Position numbers and translations under genes: made by a program
Origin: Alistipes excrementigallinarum
GTDB lineage: Bacteria; Bacteroidota; Bacteroidia; Bacteroidales; Rikenellaceae
Reading direction: 5' to 3'
Assembly: GCA_019112825.1 (NCBI GenBank)
Contig: DXIP01000001.1
Span: 33,795-97,794, forward strand
DNA length: 64,000 nucleotides
The notes under the pieces: generated by a model
What the model was told of the DNA's origin: nothing
The model's input: only the letters and a program-made list of their open reading frames with translations
Databases searched by the model: none
In this document: positions 23,927 through 33,427 of the stretch, one piece after another
How the letters are laid out: the number at the start of each line of letters is the position of its first letter
Numbering within the stretch: position 1 is the first letter of the stretch

Positions 23927-24796
23927 CTACTTGGCGCTCTCCGTACGGCGGACGCGGCTCTTCTTGGCGAGCTTGTGCTGCTGGCTGCGGATGAACTCCT
24001 CCTTGCGGGTGTCGGTGGTCAGCGCCACGGGCTGGGGCTCCTCGCCGGCAGCCACCTTCGTCAGGAAGATGTCCACGGCCTTGGCCATCGAGGGGGCCTC
24101 GGGCGTGGGGGCGTTGGCCAGCACGGTCAGACCCGCATCGAGCGCCGCACGCAGCGTACCCTCGCCGAAGACGGCGATGGCGGGCAGCCCCTCGGTGCCG
24201 AAGTGCTCGACGAGCGCCTTGACGTCCGACGGCGAGTAGAGGGCCAGCAGCCCGTACTCCTTCAGGTCGAGGTCGTTCAGGTCCGAGGCCACCGTGCGGG
24301 CCAGAATCACCGGGTGGAACGAGAGCTTGAACTTGGCCAGCGTCTCGGGCAGCTCGGATTTGTGGGGCTCGCTCAGCGTGAGCAGGAACTTCTCCTCCTT
24401 ATGCTTGACAATCAGTTCGATGAGCGACGTAAAGGAGCCGTCGCCGAACGAGATTTTCCGTTTGCGGTAGACGATGTACTTCTGCAGGTAGAGCGCCACG
24501 GCTTCCGTCTGGCAGATGTACTTCATGGTTTCGGGCACGGTGATGCGGGCCTCCTCGCAGATGTGGAAGAAGCTGTCGATGGTGGTGCGCGAGGTGAAGA
24601 TGACGGCCGTATGGTCGAGAATCTCGACCCGCTGTCCGCGGAACTCCTTCAGCGAGACGCCTACGACGCGGATGAAGGGGTTGTATTCGATAGCAACGTT
24701 GTGCTTCCGGGAGAGTTCGTAGAAGGGGGACTTTTCGATAATCGCAGGACGGGGCTGCGACACTAAAACTTTGCTAACTTTCAATGCTCTAACCAT
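23927..24796 (-). CDS. hemD: uroporphyrinogen-III synthase
   Basis: The ATG at 24796 (MVRALKVSKVLVSQPRP) gives 289 residues; the open frame extends further, but into the spacer and the 3' end of the DUF4271 gene. The protein has the two-lobed HemD pattern with FTSRTTIDSFF in lobe one and ALYSPSDVKALVEHF in lobe two. It would close hydroxymethylbilane to uroporphyrinogen III in the cytoplasm. A basic C-terminal tail of about 30 residues (SQQHKLAKKSRVRR) is extra. hemD next to DUF4271 and rnpA/yidD is a recurrent Bacteroidota arrangement. Because the window also has haem uptake, the cell may make siroheme or use only part of the pathway. Confidence 0.88.
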   Translation of the reverse strand: MVRALKVSKVLVSQPRPAIIEKSPFYELSRKHNVAIEYNPFIRVVGVSLKEFRGQRVEILDHTAVIFTSRTTIDSFFHICEEARITVPETMKYICQTEAVALYLQKYIVYRKRKISFGDGSFTSLIELIVKHKEEKFLLTLSEPHKSELPETLAKFKLSFHPVILARTVASDLNDLDLKEYGLLALYSPSDVKALVEHFGTEGLPAIAVFGEGTLRAALDAGLTVLANAPTPEAPSMAKAVDIFLTKVAAGEEPQPVALTTDTRKEEFIRSQQHKLAKKSRVRRTESAK

Positions 24797-24813
24797 TTTT
24801 ATGGTTGGGCGCC

Positions 24814-26436
24814 CTATCTCACGACGAGCAGCCACAACAGAGTGACGGGAAAGATTTCCACGGCGCAAAGGTACAAAATCCAAAGCAAAATCGAAACTTT
24901 TTTGCTGATAAAGAGCGCAAAAGTCTCCCTGAGGTACAGGAGGAACGTTATGAGCCACCCGGCCGTGAGCAGCCCCGCCCAGATGGTGTCGCTGCCGAGC
25001 GGACTGAGGGCGAAGAGGAGGATGACGGGGGCCAGGATGATGGCTCCCAGCGCGGCGTAGCCCCGTTTGATGCGGATGAGCTGCGTGGTGAATCCCGAGG
25101 TGAGGGTCACCCCGCCCACGGCGCGCAGCAGCAGGATGCCGTAGAGGTAGACGAGCAGGAAGAGGAGCCCGACACCCAGCGCCAGCAGCAGCGAGAGGGT
25201 GCTGCCGTTGCCCATGCTGAGCAGCTCCTGCGCGATGTCGGGACGGTCGCAGAGGCGCACGGCCGTGACCCCCGCCAGCAGGAATCCCAGTGCGAGGGCG
25301 ATGTTCAGGAAGCGGGTGAATCCGGCGTTGCCCGACTCGTCGGAGGTGCGCTCCGAGTCGCGCCGCTCGAAGGCGACGCGGCCGACCAGGGCGCGCATGT
25401 CGCCGGGGTTGCGGTAGAGCAGCAGCCCGAAGAGGAGGGTCAGCAGCAGCACGAGCCCCTGGAAGGGGAGTTCGTCGGTGAGGCGCGGCTGCTGCTGTGC
25501 TGCGGGGCGCGGTGCGGCGAGCAGCGACTGCTGCCCGAAGAACTCCCCGGCGCCGACCGTGCGGTAGCCCTCGAGCGGGGTGCCGTCGGGCAGGTAGTGC
25601 AGCGTGGTGGCGTGCGCATAGAGCGAGTCGCCCGGCATGAAGGCGCCCAGCGGGCTCTCCCAGAGCGTGTCGGCGCCGGCAAGGCTGCCTGTAAGCGAAT
25701 CGGCCTCCATGCGGAGCGAGTCGGGCATCGCTGCGGCGAGCGAATCGGGCAGCTGCGCGGCCGCCTCGGTCTGCGTTTCGGTCTGCGTTTCGGTCCGCAT
25801 CCCGGCGGCGGCAGGCGATGCGGAGTCTCGGGCGGCGGAGTGCCGTGCGTCGGCGGTGTGTTGTGTGGCGGTGTATCCGGCGTCGTTGTGCCGTGCGTCG
25901 GCGGCGCTTTCGGCTTGCTGAGACCCGGTTGTGTGCTGAGCTGCTGCGGAGCCGCTCTTCTGTTGTGTTCCGGCCGTCCGTTCGGTCTGCTTCCGGGCGG
26001 TGTCGGTTGCAGCGGCGTGCCCGCTCTGCTGCCCGGTGGCAGTCTCTTTGCTCCCGGCGTGCTCCGCCCGCGACCCGGCGGCGTGTTGCTGTCTGGCCGA
26101 ACGTTGTGTGGCGTGTTGTCCGGCGGTATGTTGCGCCTCGTCGGCGTGTCGGGCTCCGGCTCCGGCTGTTTCGGAGGCGTGCCCCTGCCGCTGCGTGTGC
26201 AGCGAATCGGCCGCCTCACGGTACGCTACGACCTCATCCCCGTACCAGAGAGCGGCTGCCTCCTGTACGGTCCCCTCCTGTACGGCTGTCCCCTGCGCGG
26301 CCCCCATCTGCACGTCCGTTCCCGGCACGGCGGCCTCCGCGTGCAGGGCGGCACCCTGCACGGAGGCCCCCTCCGAGGCGGAGCGGCCCGTTCCGCCGGC
26401 CGGAACGGGATGAAGAATCATCGTGAGGCTTTTCAT
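24814..26436 (-). CDS. DUF4271 membrane protein with a long low-complexity N-terminal region
   Basis: The C-terminal ~210 residues (about 330-540) hold seven or so membrane helices and match the DUF4271 family found beside hemD in Bacteroidota; its function is unknown. The first ~250 residues are unusual: a run of Ala, Thr, Gln, His, Glu and Ser with repeats such as TETQTETQTEAAAQ, AQHTAG/TQHTAD and QQSG, without recognisable fold. DUF4271 proteins are usually near the size of the membrane part alone, so this is roughly a doubling. The start overlaps the histidine kinase stop (ATGA). A later Met (residue 6) is an alternative start, but the low-complexity part remains in either case. Confidence 0.8.
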   Translation of the reverse strand: MKSLTMILHPVPAGGTGRSASEGASVQGAALHAEAAVPGTDVQMGAAQGTAVQEGTVQEAAALWYGDEVVAYREAADSLHTQRQGHASETAGAGARHADEAQHTAGQHATQRSARQQHAAGSRAEHAGSKETATGQQSGHAAATDTARKQTERTAGTQQKSGSAAAQHTTGSQQAESAADARHNDAGYTATQHTADARHSAARDSASPAAAGMRTETQTETQTEAAAQLPDSLAAAMPDSLRMEADSLTGSLAGADTLWESPLGAFMPGDSLYAHATTLHYLPDGTPLEGYRTVGAGEFFGQQSLLAAPRPAAQQQPRLTDELPFQGLVLLLTLLFGLLLYRNPGDMRALVGRVAFERRDSERTSDESGNAGFTRFLNIALALGFLLAGVTAVRLCDRPDIAQELLSMGNGSTLSLLLALGVGLLFLLVYLYGILLLRAVGGVTLTSGFTTQLIRIKRGYAALGAIILAPVILLFALSPLGSDTIWAGLLTAGWLITFLLYLRETFALFISKKVSILLWILYLCAVEIFPVTLLWLLVVR

Positions 26437-27626
26437 TGTTCGAAGCTGCGTTTAAGCGTGACGCGGATGGTCGTTCCCTTGCCGATTTCCGAGTCGACGA
26501 CGGCAATCTTGCCGCCGTGGTACTCCTCGACGATGCGCCGCGAGAGCGAGAGGCCGAGCCCCCAGCCGCGGGTCTTGGTGGTGAAGCCCGGTTCGAAAAT
26601 CCGCTTCCAGTTGCTCTTGGGGATTCCCTTGCCCGTGTCGCGCACGTCGACCATCACATGCTTGTCGTCCGACGAAATGCGCACGTCGATGGCGCCGTGG
26701 CCCTGCAGCGCGTCGAGCGAGTTCTTCATCAGGTTCTCGACCACCCACTCGAAGAGCGCCGCATTGATGTTGGCCTGCACCGGGGCGATGGCCAGTCCGT
26801 TGTAGTCGAGCGTCACGTTGCGCGGGATGCGCTTGCGGAAGTACATGACCGATTCGCCCACCACCTCGTTGATGTTGGCGGGGGTGAGGGGCGTCTCGGA
26901 GCCGATTTTCGAGAAGCGGTCCACAATCTTCATCAGGTGGGCCAGGTCCTTGCCCATCTCGTCGACGGCGCTCTGGTCGACGGGCTGCGTGCGCAGGTAC
27001 TCGAGCCAGCCGAGCAGCGACGAGGTGGGGGTGCCCAGCTGGTGGGCGGTCTCCTTGGCCAGACCTATCCAGACGCGGTTCTGCTCGTCGTGCTTCGTCG
27101 AGCGGAAGGCGACGAAGCCCAGCAGGATGAAGGCCGTGATGACCAGCAACTGGATGTAGGGGAAGTAGTAGAGCGACTTGAGCAGCGCCGACTGGCCGTA
27201 GAAGATGATGTGGTAGTGGTCGCTCGACCACCAGTAGCGAATCTGCACCGGCGGGTTCTCGTCGGTGAAACGGTCAATCTGGCGGCGGAGCTTGTCGGGG
27301 TGGTCCAGAATCTCGTCGGGCACCAGGTGCGAGTAGTGCACCTTGAGGTTCTCGTCAGTGATGATGAAGGGGATGTTGTTGCTGTTGTTGATGATGTCCT
27401 GGATGAGGGGGTCCTGCAGCGAGTTGCCCATCACGTCGCGGTTGGCGCGCTCCATGGCGTGGGTCCAGAGCACGACGTCGTGCTGCTCCTTCTCCTTGAG
27501 GCGCTGGGCCATCTTGTTGGTGTAGAGCAGCGAAAGCACCCCCAGCGCCAGGCCGACGAAGATGACGACCACGCGGTTGCGGAACGAAAAGTTGCGGAAC
27601 GATAATATGTTGCGTCCGAATTTCAT
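26433..27626 (-). CDS. membrane sensor histidine kinase
   Basis: The 397-residue kinase has a first helix (about 17-34), an extracytoplasmic sensor segment (about 35-145), a second helix (about 150-170) and cytoplasmic DHp and catalytic domains. The phosphoacceptor box is KETAHQLGTP (His in ETAHQ); the ATP site shows ENLMKNSLDAL (N box), RDTGKGIP (G1), FEPGFTTKTRGWGLGLSLS (F and G2). No response regulator is adjacent, so it is an orphan kinase by position. It overlaps DUF4271 by four bases and follows the S41 protease gene by 276 bases of GC-rich spacer. The signal sensed is unknown. Confidence 0.9.
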   Translation of the reverse strand: MKFGRNILSFRNFSFRNRVVVIFVGLALGVLSLLYTNKMAQRLKEKEQHDVVLWTHAMERANRDVMGNSLQDPLIQDIINNSNNIPFIITDENLKVHYSHLVPDEILDHPDKLRRQIDRFTDENPPVQIRYWWSSDHYHIIFYGQSALLKSLYYFPYIQLLVITAFILLGFVAFRSTKHDEQNRVWIGLAKETAHQLGTPTSSLLGWLEYLRTQPVDQSAVDEMGKDLAHLMKIVDRFSKIGSETPLTPANINEVVGESVMYFRKRIPRNVTLDYNGLAIAPVQANINAALFEWVVENLMKNSLDALQGHGAIDVRISSDDKHVMVDVRDTGKGIPKSNWKRIFEPGFTTKTRGWGLGLSLSRRIVEEYHGGKIAVVDSEIGKGTTIRVTLKRSFEQ

Positions 27627-27902
27627 CTCTTTTCCTTCGGTTTTTGCTCCTTTGTTTGCGGACCACGGCTGCAGCCTTCCGGTTGCGGGCGGTTTGGTTG
27701 CGGTGGGTCCTGCTCAGCGGCCCCCCGGATTGCGGGCCCCTGTGCTGCGGGCGGTTCGGTTCAGGGCTCCTCCGGGTTGCGGGCGGTCCGGTCTCTATCC
27801 GTCTGTCCGGCACCCCTCCGTCCGGCGCCCGTTTGTCCGGTGCCCTACGTCCGGACCTCTTCAGCAGCCCCCTTGGCGGCCCCCCCCTTGCGGGCCGGGG
27901 CG

Positions 27903-29579
27903 CTATTTGCGGGCGGTGTCCTGCTCGCGGGTGATGCGGCGGTACTCGTCGGGCGAGGAGAGCACCTCGACGGCGCGCTGCACCTCGGCATCCTGCGGCA
28001 GGGCGTGCTCGATGACCCCCTGCGCATAGGCGTAGCGCAGGATGATTTCGTTCTCGAGCGTGCGGACAATCTCCTGGCGGTAGGTCTCCAGATTGGTCTG
28101 CGTGTCGTCGCGGACCTCCTGCTCGAGTCGGGCCAGATGGTTGTCGAGCTCCGTGTAGCGCTCCTCCTCGGCCGCCTTGCGCAGCCGTTCGAGCGCGCGG
28201 CGCGTCTCCGACTCGTAGGGCACCTTCTTGTCCTTCATGAAGTCGGCGAAGCGGTCGTAGGTGGCCGAGTCGAGCGCGAACTCCATCAGGTGGAAGGGCT
28301 CCCCGGCGTGGCTGCGCATGTAGTCGTCAACGAAGTCCTCGACGAAGCCCAGCGCATAGAGCGTCGCCGCGAAGCGGCTGATGTACTCGGGCTCGGTGCG
28401 GATGTCGGGCATGATGCCCCCGCCGTCGTAGACCTTGCGGCCGGCGGCGGTCCTGAACTCGCGGATGAGCGAGTCGGGGACGCTCTTCACCTCACCCTGC
28501 TGCGAATGGGAGTAGTCGATGGCCTGGATGCAGCGCCCCGAGGGGATGTAGTACTTGGCCGTCGTCAGCTTGAGGTAGGCGTTGTATCCCAGCGGGCGGG
28601 TCGACTGCACGAGCCCCTTGCCGAAACTCTTCTGTCCGATGAGCACCGCGCGGTCGAGGTCCTGCAGCGCACCCGATACAATCTCGGCGGCCGAGGCCGT
28701 GTTGCCGTTGACGAGCACCGCCAGCGGCAGCTCCGCAAGGATGGGCTCCGACTGCGTGCGGTAGCTCTTCTGCTCGGTGCGGCCGTGCGTGGCGACCACC
28801 TCGGTCCCCTTGGGGACGAACATCGAGAGAATCTTCACCGCCTCCTGCATGATGCCGCCGCCGTTGCCGCGGTAGTCGAGCACCAGCCCCCGCAGGTTGC
28901 CCTCCGCACGCAGCCGTTCGACGGCCGCGCGCACCTCCTCGTAGCACCCGTCGGTGAAGTCGCTGTGCTGGATGTAGCCAATCGAGTCGTTGAGCCAGCC
29001 GGCGTAGGGGACGGCCGGGATGGCAATCCGCTCGCGGCGGAGCGTCACCTCCTCGCGGCGGCCGTCGAGCAGCCGCTCGACGGTGACCCGTACCGTCGAG
29101 CCGGGGGCGCCCTTGAGCCGTGCGCTCACCTTGTCGGTGGTGAAGCCGCGGGCATCCTCGCCGTCGATGGCCACAATGCGGTCGCCGATTTTCAGCCCGG
29201 CGCGGTCGGCCGGCGAATCCTTGTAGGGCTGAGCGATGATGACGTAGTCGCCCTTCTGGCGGATGAGGGCGCCCACGCCGCCGTACTTGCCCGTGGTGAG
29301 CAGCTCGAAGGAGGACATCCGCTCCTCGGGCATGTACTCGGTATAGGGGTCCAGGTCGCTGACCAACCCCTCGGCGGCCCCCTCCATCAGACGGTCGGGG
29401 TCGACCTCGTCGACGTAGTAGAGCGACAGCTCGCGCATCATGTTGACGGCGATTTCGATGTTGCGCCCCAGACCGAAGTCGTTGCGCTTGCCCCAGAGCA
29501 GCGCGCCGAAGCCGACGACCAGGATGGCCGCCGCGGCGAGCATGCGCAGGCTGTTTCTCTTCAGGATGTTTCTATTCAT
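27903..29579 (-). CDS. S41 family C-terminal processing protease (CtpA-like), copy 1
   Basis: The ATG at 29579 gives 558 residues: an N-terminal membrane anchor (about 12-30), a PDZ domain (about 85-175, with KYGGVGALI and AGLKIGDRIVAIDG) and the S41 protease domain. The catalytic Ser is Ser296 in GNTASAAEI; the partner Lys is near 321 in SFGKGLVQ. A C-terminal helical extension (about 430-558) is Bacteroidota-typical. It cuts periplasmic or membrane proteins near their C-termini. Its end is 276 bases from the kinase gene; its start overlaps the end of a small membrane protein gene by eight bases. Confidence 0.92.
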   Translation of the reverse strand: MNRNILKRNSLRMLAAAAILVVGFGALLWGKRNDFGLGRNIEIAVNMMRELSLYYVDEVDPDRLMEGAAEGLVSDLDPYTEYMPEERMSSFELLTTGKYGGVGALIRQKGDYVIIAQPYKDSPADRAGLKIGDRIVAIDGEDARGFTTDKVSARLKGAPGSTVRVTVERLLDGRREEVTLRRERIAIPAVPYAGWLNDSIGYIQHSDFTDGCYEEVRAAVERLRAEGNLRGLVLDYRGNGGGIMQEAVKILSMFVPKGTEVVATHGRTEQKSYRTQSEPILAELPLAVLVNGNTASAAEIVSGALQDLDRAVLIGQKSFGKGLVQSTRPLGYNAYLKLTTAKYYIPSGRCIQAIDYSHSQQGEVKSVPDSLIREFRTAAGRKVYDGGGIMPDIRTEPEYISRFAATLYALGFVEDFVDDYMRSHAGEPFHLMEFALDSATYDRFADFMKDKKVPYESETRRALERLRKAAEEERYTELDNHLARLEQEVRDDTQTNLETYRQEIVRTLENEIILRYAYAQGVIEHALPQDAEVQRAVEVLSSPDEYRRITREQDTARK

Positions 29580-30045
29580 ACTTGCTTTGTTCAATGTAGG
29601 AGTCGAGCCGGTAGGCGGCGCGGGCCACACCGCGGCGGATGCCCTCGAGGCGGACCCATTGTCCGTACTGCGAGACGCGGATTTCATCCTCGCCCAGCAT
29701 GAGCAGCCGTCGCCACAGGGTGCTGGCGCGGAACATCATCACCCCCTCCTGCTCGTCGACGAGCTTGAAGCCCGAGCTGTGCAGGGCGTTGACAATCTGC
29801 TGGCGGTTCTCCTCCAGGTCGCCCTCGACGTCGCGGACGATGAATCCGAAACGGGGGTAGTAGAAGAAGGCCAGCACGAGGATGACCGCCGGCAGCAGCA
29901 GCCCGCGCGGCGTGTGGAACATGACGTAGAGCGTCTGCGAGAAGCTCAGCGTCGCGCCGTAGAGCTGGTTCAGGAGCATGATTGCCGCACATAGAACGCA
30001 GAGGGCGACGAAATATTTTACCGCACGGATGAGATAACGTTTCAT
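29572..30045 (-). CDS. small two-helix membrane protein, unknown function
   Basis: The 157-residue protein starts at ATG 30045 (MKRYLIRAVKYF). It has two predicted membrane helices (about 10-28 and 46-64) and a soluble C-terminal domain with TLWRRLLMLGEDEIRVSQYG. I do not recognise a family. The eight-base overlap with the downstream S41 protease suggests translational coupling and a shared envelope task, for instance as a substrate, adaptor or regulator. This is inference only. Confidence 0.68.
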   Translation of the reverse strand: MKRYLIRAVKYFVALCVLCAAIMLLNQLYGATLSFSQTLYVMFHTPRGLLLPAVILVLAFFYYPRFGFIVRDVEGDLEENRQQIVNALHSSGFKLVDEQEGVMMFRASTLWRRLLMLGEDEIRVSQYGQWVRLEGIRRGVARAAYRLDSYIEQSKYE

Positions 30046-30302
30046 GGTATGGTTGTTTTTCGGTTGTTTCTTCAGGTGTTTTTCCGGCTCGGCCGGTCGG
30101 GCCGGTTTTGTTTTGTCTCGGTTCTCTCCGGCTCGGCCGGGTTCGGTTCGGACTGTTTTGTCTTGTCTTTGCTTTCTCCGGTTTGATTCGGTCGGGCCGG
30201 TTTGTCTTGTCCTGTTTCGGCCTGTTTCGGCTTTGTCCGTTTGCTCCGGCCCGGCTTTATCTTGCTCCGGGCTGCCGGAACGGATGTTGCGGCGGCCGGC
30301 GG

Positions 30303-31244
30303 CTATGCCTCCCCGGAGCCTCCGTGCTCCGCAGCCGCTGAGGCGGCCTTTTCTTGTTCTTGTCCGGCGCCCTTCTCTTGTCCGGCGGCGAGCTGACCGA
30401 CGGCCCCGGCCATCTGCTGCATGAGCCAGCGGGGGGTCGACGTGGCACCGCAGATGCCTACCGAGGCGGCTCCGGCGAGCCACTCGGGGCGGATTTCGGA
30501 GGCCTCCTCGATGGTGTGGGTGCGGGGGTTGGCGCTGCGGCACACCTCGTAGAGCACCTTGCCGTTGGACGATTTGCGGCCGCAGACGAAGAGCACCACG
30601 TCGAAGCGGCGGGCGAAGGCCTCGAGATGCTGCTCGCGGTTCGAGACCTGGCGGCAGATGGTGTCGATGACCTCCACACGGCCGGGGTCGGCGGCGCGGC
30701 GGCGCATCTCGGCGGCCAGATGCTCGAAGAGGGCGATGCTCTGGGTGGTCTGCGAGAGGAAGATGATGGGCCGCGTGAAGTCGAGCTGGTCGAGGTCCTC
30801 CTCGCGTTCGATGACCGTCGTGGGCTCCTCGACCTGGCCGGTGAGCCCCACCACCTCGGCGTGGCCCCGCTTGCCGAGGATGACCACCTGGCCCCCCACG
30901 GGGCGCATCTTCTCGTGGGCGCGCACGACGCGCTCCTGCAGCCGCGCCACTACGGGGCAGGTGGCGTCGATAAGCTCGATGCCCAGCCGCTGCGCCTCGC
31001 GGTAGGTGGTCGGCGGCTCGCCGTGGGCACGGATGAAGAGGCGCTTGCCCTCGAGACGGGGCATCTCCTCGTGGGTGACGGTCCGCAGCCCCAGCTGCTC
31101 GAGGCGCTGCACCTCGATGCGGTTGTGTACGATGTCGCCCAGCGAATAGACGCGGCCGCCTCCGGCGAGGGCCTTCTCGGCCTCCGTGATGGCCCGGACC
31201 ACGCCGAAGCAGAAGCCCGATTTATCGTCGATTTCGATGTTCAT
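30303..31244 (-). CDS. ispH: 4-hydroxy-3-methylbut-2-enyl diphosphate reductase
   Basis: The 313-residue protein is IspH of the MEP isoprenoid pathway. The three iron-sulphur cluster cysteines are visible in SGFCFGV, DATCPVV and DTICRQV, and the active-site context IRAHGEPP is intact. It makes isopentenyl and dimethylallyl diphosphate in the cytoplasm. The last ~30 residues (QEKGAGQEQEKAASAAAEH region) are a low-complexity tail not expected in the enzyme. It lies downstream of cmk across 238 bases of degenerate short repeats; cmk-ispH linkage is common in Bacteroidales. Confidence 0.95.
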   Translation of the reverse strand: MNIEIDDKSGFCFGVVRAITEAEKALAGGGRVYSLGDIVHNRIEVQRLEQLGLRTVTHEEMPRLEGKRLFIRAHGEPPTTYREAQRLGIELIDATCPVVARLQERVVRAHEKMRPVGGQVVILGKRGHAEVVGLTGQVEEPTTVIEREEDLDQLDFTRPIIFLSQTTQSIALFEHLAAEMRRRAADPGRVEVIDTICRQVSNREQHLEAFARRFDVVLFVCGRKSSNGKVLYEVCRSANPRTHTIEEASEIRPEWLAGAASVGICGATSTPRWLMQQMAGAVGQLAAGQEKGAGQEQEKAASAAAEHGGSGEA

Positions 31245-31482
31245 CTTTCGTCAGCATTTTTTTGCCCCTTGCCGGAGGGGCTCTTCCCGGGTTCCTTCAG
31301 GGAGCCCCGGGCTTTCCCGGCGGCTGTTTTCCGGGACGGTTTTCCGGAACCTCTTCCCCGAAGCCTTCGCCGATGTCCGCGGCCCTGCGGTTCCTCGGTT
31401 CTATGGTCCTTCGGTCCCTTGGTTCCACGGTCCCTTGGTTTCTTGGTTCTACGTCCCCCTCGGCCCCGCGGCGGGCCTCCGG

Positions 31483-32223
31483 CTATTGCTGCTGCTCCGT
31501 CTGCCTGCCCTCCTGCGCACGCATGCGTTCGCGCAGTTGGCGGAGCTGCTCCATGAACCAATCCATCTGTTCGTCGACGGTCATGTGGCTGTTGTCCAGC
31601 ACGATGGCATCTTCGGCCTGGCGCAGCGGCGAGACGGCGCGGCTCATGTCGGCCTTGTCGCGCGAGCGGACGTTCTGCTCAATCTCCTCGAGCGTGACGT
31701 TGTCGCCCTTCGCGCGCAGCTCCTCGTAGCGGCGCAGGGCGCGCACGTGGGGGTCGGCCGTCATGAAGAGCTTCATCTCGGCGTGGGGGAAGACCACCGT
31801 GCCGATGTCGCGGCCGTCCATGACCACCCCCTTGCGGCGTCCCATCTCCTGCTGCATGGCCACCAGCTTGTGACGCACGGCGGGGATGGCGCTCACGCGG
31901 CTCACGCAGTTCGAGACCTCGATGGTGCGGATTTTGCCCTCGACCAGGTCGCCGTTGACGTAGATGTCGCTCGCCCCGCGGTCGGGGTTGAAGCGGAAGG
32001 TGATGGAGATGCGGTCGAGCAGCCCGACCACCGCCTCCTCGTCAACCATACCCGAGCGGATGGCCCCGTGCTTAAGCGCATAGAGCGTCACGGCACGGTA
32101 CATGGCGCCCGTGTCGATGAAGATGTAGCCCAGACGGCGGGCAATGGCCTTGGCGAAGGTGCTCTTGCCGCACGACGAGAAGCCGTCGACGGCGATTATG
32201 ATTTTCTGTTCAGTGTCCGACAT
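31483..32223 (-). CDS. cmk: cytidylate kinase
   Basis: I choose the ATG at 32223 (MSDTEQKIIIAVDG), 14 bases inside the lysE gene; an earlier ATG at 32238 would add five residues. The P-loop is GFSSCGKST, followed by DTGAMYRA and DGRDIGTVVFP, the CMP-binding and nucleotide-binding motifs of Cmk. It phosphorylates CMP/dCMP to the diphosphates. The C-terminus is Gln-rich (EGRQTEQQQ). The overlap with lysE suggests one transcript. Confidence 0.94.
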   Translation of the reverse strand: MSDTEQKIIIAVDGFSSCGKSTFAKAIARRLGYIFIDTGAMYRAVTLYALKHGAIRSGMVDEEAVVGLLDRISITFRFNPDRGASDIYVNGDLVEGKIRTIEVSNCVSRVSAIPAVRHKLVAMQQEMGRRKGVVMDGRDIGTVVFPHAEMKLFMTADPHVRALRRYEELRAKGDNVTLEEIEQNVRSRDKADMSRAVSPLRQAEDAIVLDNSHMTVDEQMDWFMEQLRQLRERMRAQEGRQTEQQQ

Positions 32224-32887
32224 TGGGGAATATGTCAAAAAAGGTGGATAGAATCGTGTAGATGCCCAGCAGACCGATGATGAGGCCGGCCACGTGGTTG
32301 ATGGTGAGCATGTGGCGCGGACGGAAGCGGCGGCGGAAGAGGTTGATGACGCAGGCCAGCAGCGTCCACCAGGCGCAGGCGCCGCAGAAGAAGCCGAAGA
32401 TGACGAAAATCGCGCGCGAGATGCCCGCCACGTCGTTGCCGCCCACGTCGCTGCTCGAGACCTTGAAGGCGGCGAAGAAGGCCAGGATGTAGGGAATCAC
32501 CATGATGAAGTTGGCGATGGTGATGCCGAAAATCGAGGCGAAGTCCTGCCACAGGCTGCTCCGCCCGACGCGGTTGCGGCGAATCTGCGGCACGGGGTTC
32601 TGGGCGAAGATGTAGACGCCGACCACCACCACGAAGATGCCGCCGATGACCCGCAGCAGGGTGTTGTACTGCTCGATTTGGGTCTGCAGCATGGAGTAGA
32701 AGAAGAAGGCGACGATGGCCATGAAGCTGTCGGCGCAGGCCACGCCGATGCCCGATACGATACCTGAGCGGCGGCTCTTCGAGAGCGTGCGCTGGATGCA
32801 GAGTACGGCGACGGGGCCGACGGTGATGGAGGCGGCGATGCCGACGCAGATGCCTCGGAACAAAACTTCAATAATCTCGAATCCCAT
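32210..32887 (-). CDS. LysE/RhtB family transporter
   Basis: The 225-residue protein has six predicted membrane helices and the N-terminal GIAASITVGPVAVLCIQRTL signature of the LysE superfamily (amino-acid or related metabolite exporters). Substrate cannot be read from sequence. It starts about 25 bases after a -7 promoter box and overlaps cmk, so it heads the minus-strand run to yidD. Confidence 0.85.
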   Translation of the reverse strand: MGFEIIEVLFRGICVGIAASITVGPVAVLCIQRTLSKSRRSGIVSGIGVACADSFMAIVAFFFYSMLQTQIEQYNTLLRVIGGIFVVVVGVYIFAQNPVPQIRRNRVGRSSLWQDFASIFGITIANFIMVIPYILAFFAAFKVSSSDVGGNDVAGISRAIFVIFGFFCGACAWWTLLACVINLFRRRFRPRHMLTINHVAGLIIGLLGIYTILSTFFDIFPNVGH

Positions 32888-32911
32888 GTCCGTTCATCGG
32901 GTTTTAGGGAG

Positions 32912-32919
32912 CAAAGATA
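32912..32919 (-). promoter_or_regulatory. -7 element before lysE-cmk
   Basis: Minus strand TATCTTTG, an exact -7 match, 25 bases before the lysE ATG; no good TTG at -33. Confidence 0.6.
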
Positions 32920-33146
32920 GGCAAAAAAAGTGATGCGGCCTACGGCCGGCGGAGTTTTTCGCCGAAACGGACAGCAAAGCGGCGGAGGCGGCTGGCGGTG
33001 AGGTTGCGGTGAGGTTGCGGTGCGGTCGGGCGCGGAGGTGCCGGGCTGCCGGCAGTGCATGGTGCGGTGTGTTTGGCCGCTCACGATACATCTTGTGCCG
33101 GGGACTGTTGTCGGAGAGGGACGGTGCCTTTCGCGACCCGCAAAAA

Positions 33147-33182
33147 AAATCCGGCAACCGCTGCTAACGGTTGTCGGATTTC
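33147..33182 (-). terminator. terminator downstream of the cupin gene
   Basis: AAATCCGGCAACCG pairs with CGGTTGTCGGATTT around CTGCTAA; the minus strand continues with eight T residues. It is 245 bases after the cupin stop; the interval (33183-33427) is GC-rich spacer with no gene that I can see. Confidence 0.75.
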
Positions 33183-33427
33183 TGCACCCTTGCCGGACGC
33201 CTTCGCCCGGCCTTTTGGCATATGTTCGGGAGGCGGGCAGTGCGGACTTTCCGCCTTCGTACTGCCATTCCGCCCGGCTTTGCGCCGTCGGGGAAGGTGT
33301 GGTCGATTATTGTTCTGCCGCGCCGTCCGGCTCTGTGTTGCCGCGCGCAGGCTGGCCGGTTGTTGTGCTGCCGCGCTGCCCGGTTTCGTGCCGCCGGAGT
33401 GTGGCGGCACGGCTACCCGGCGGTCGG

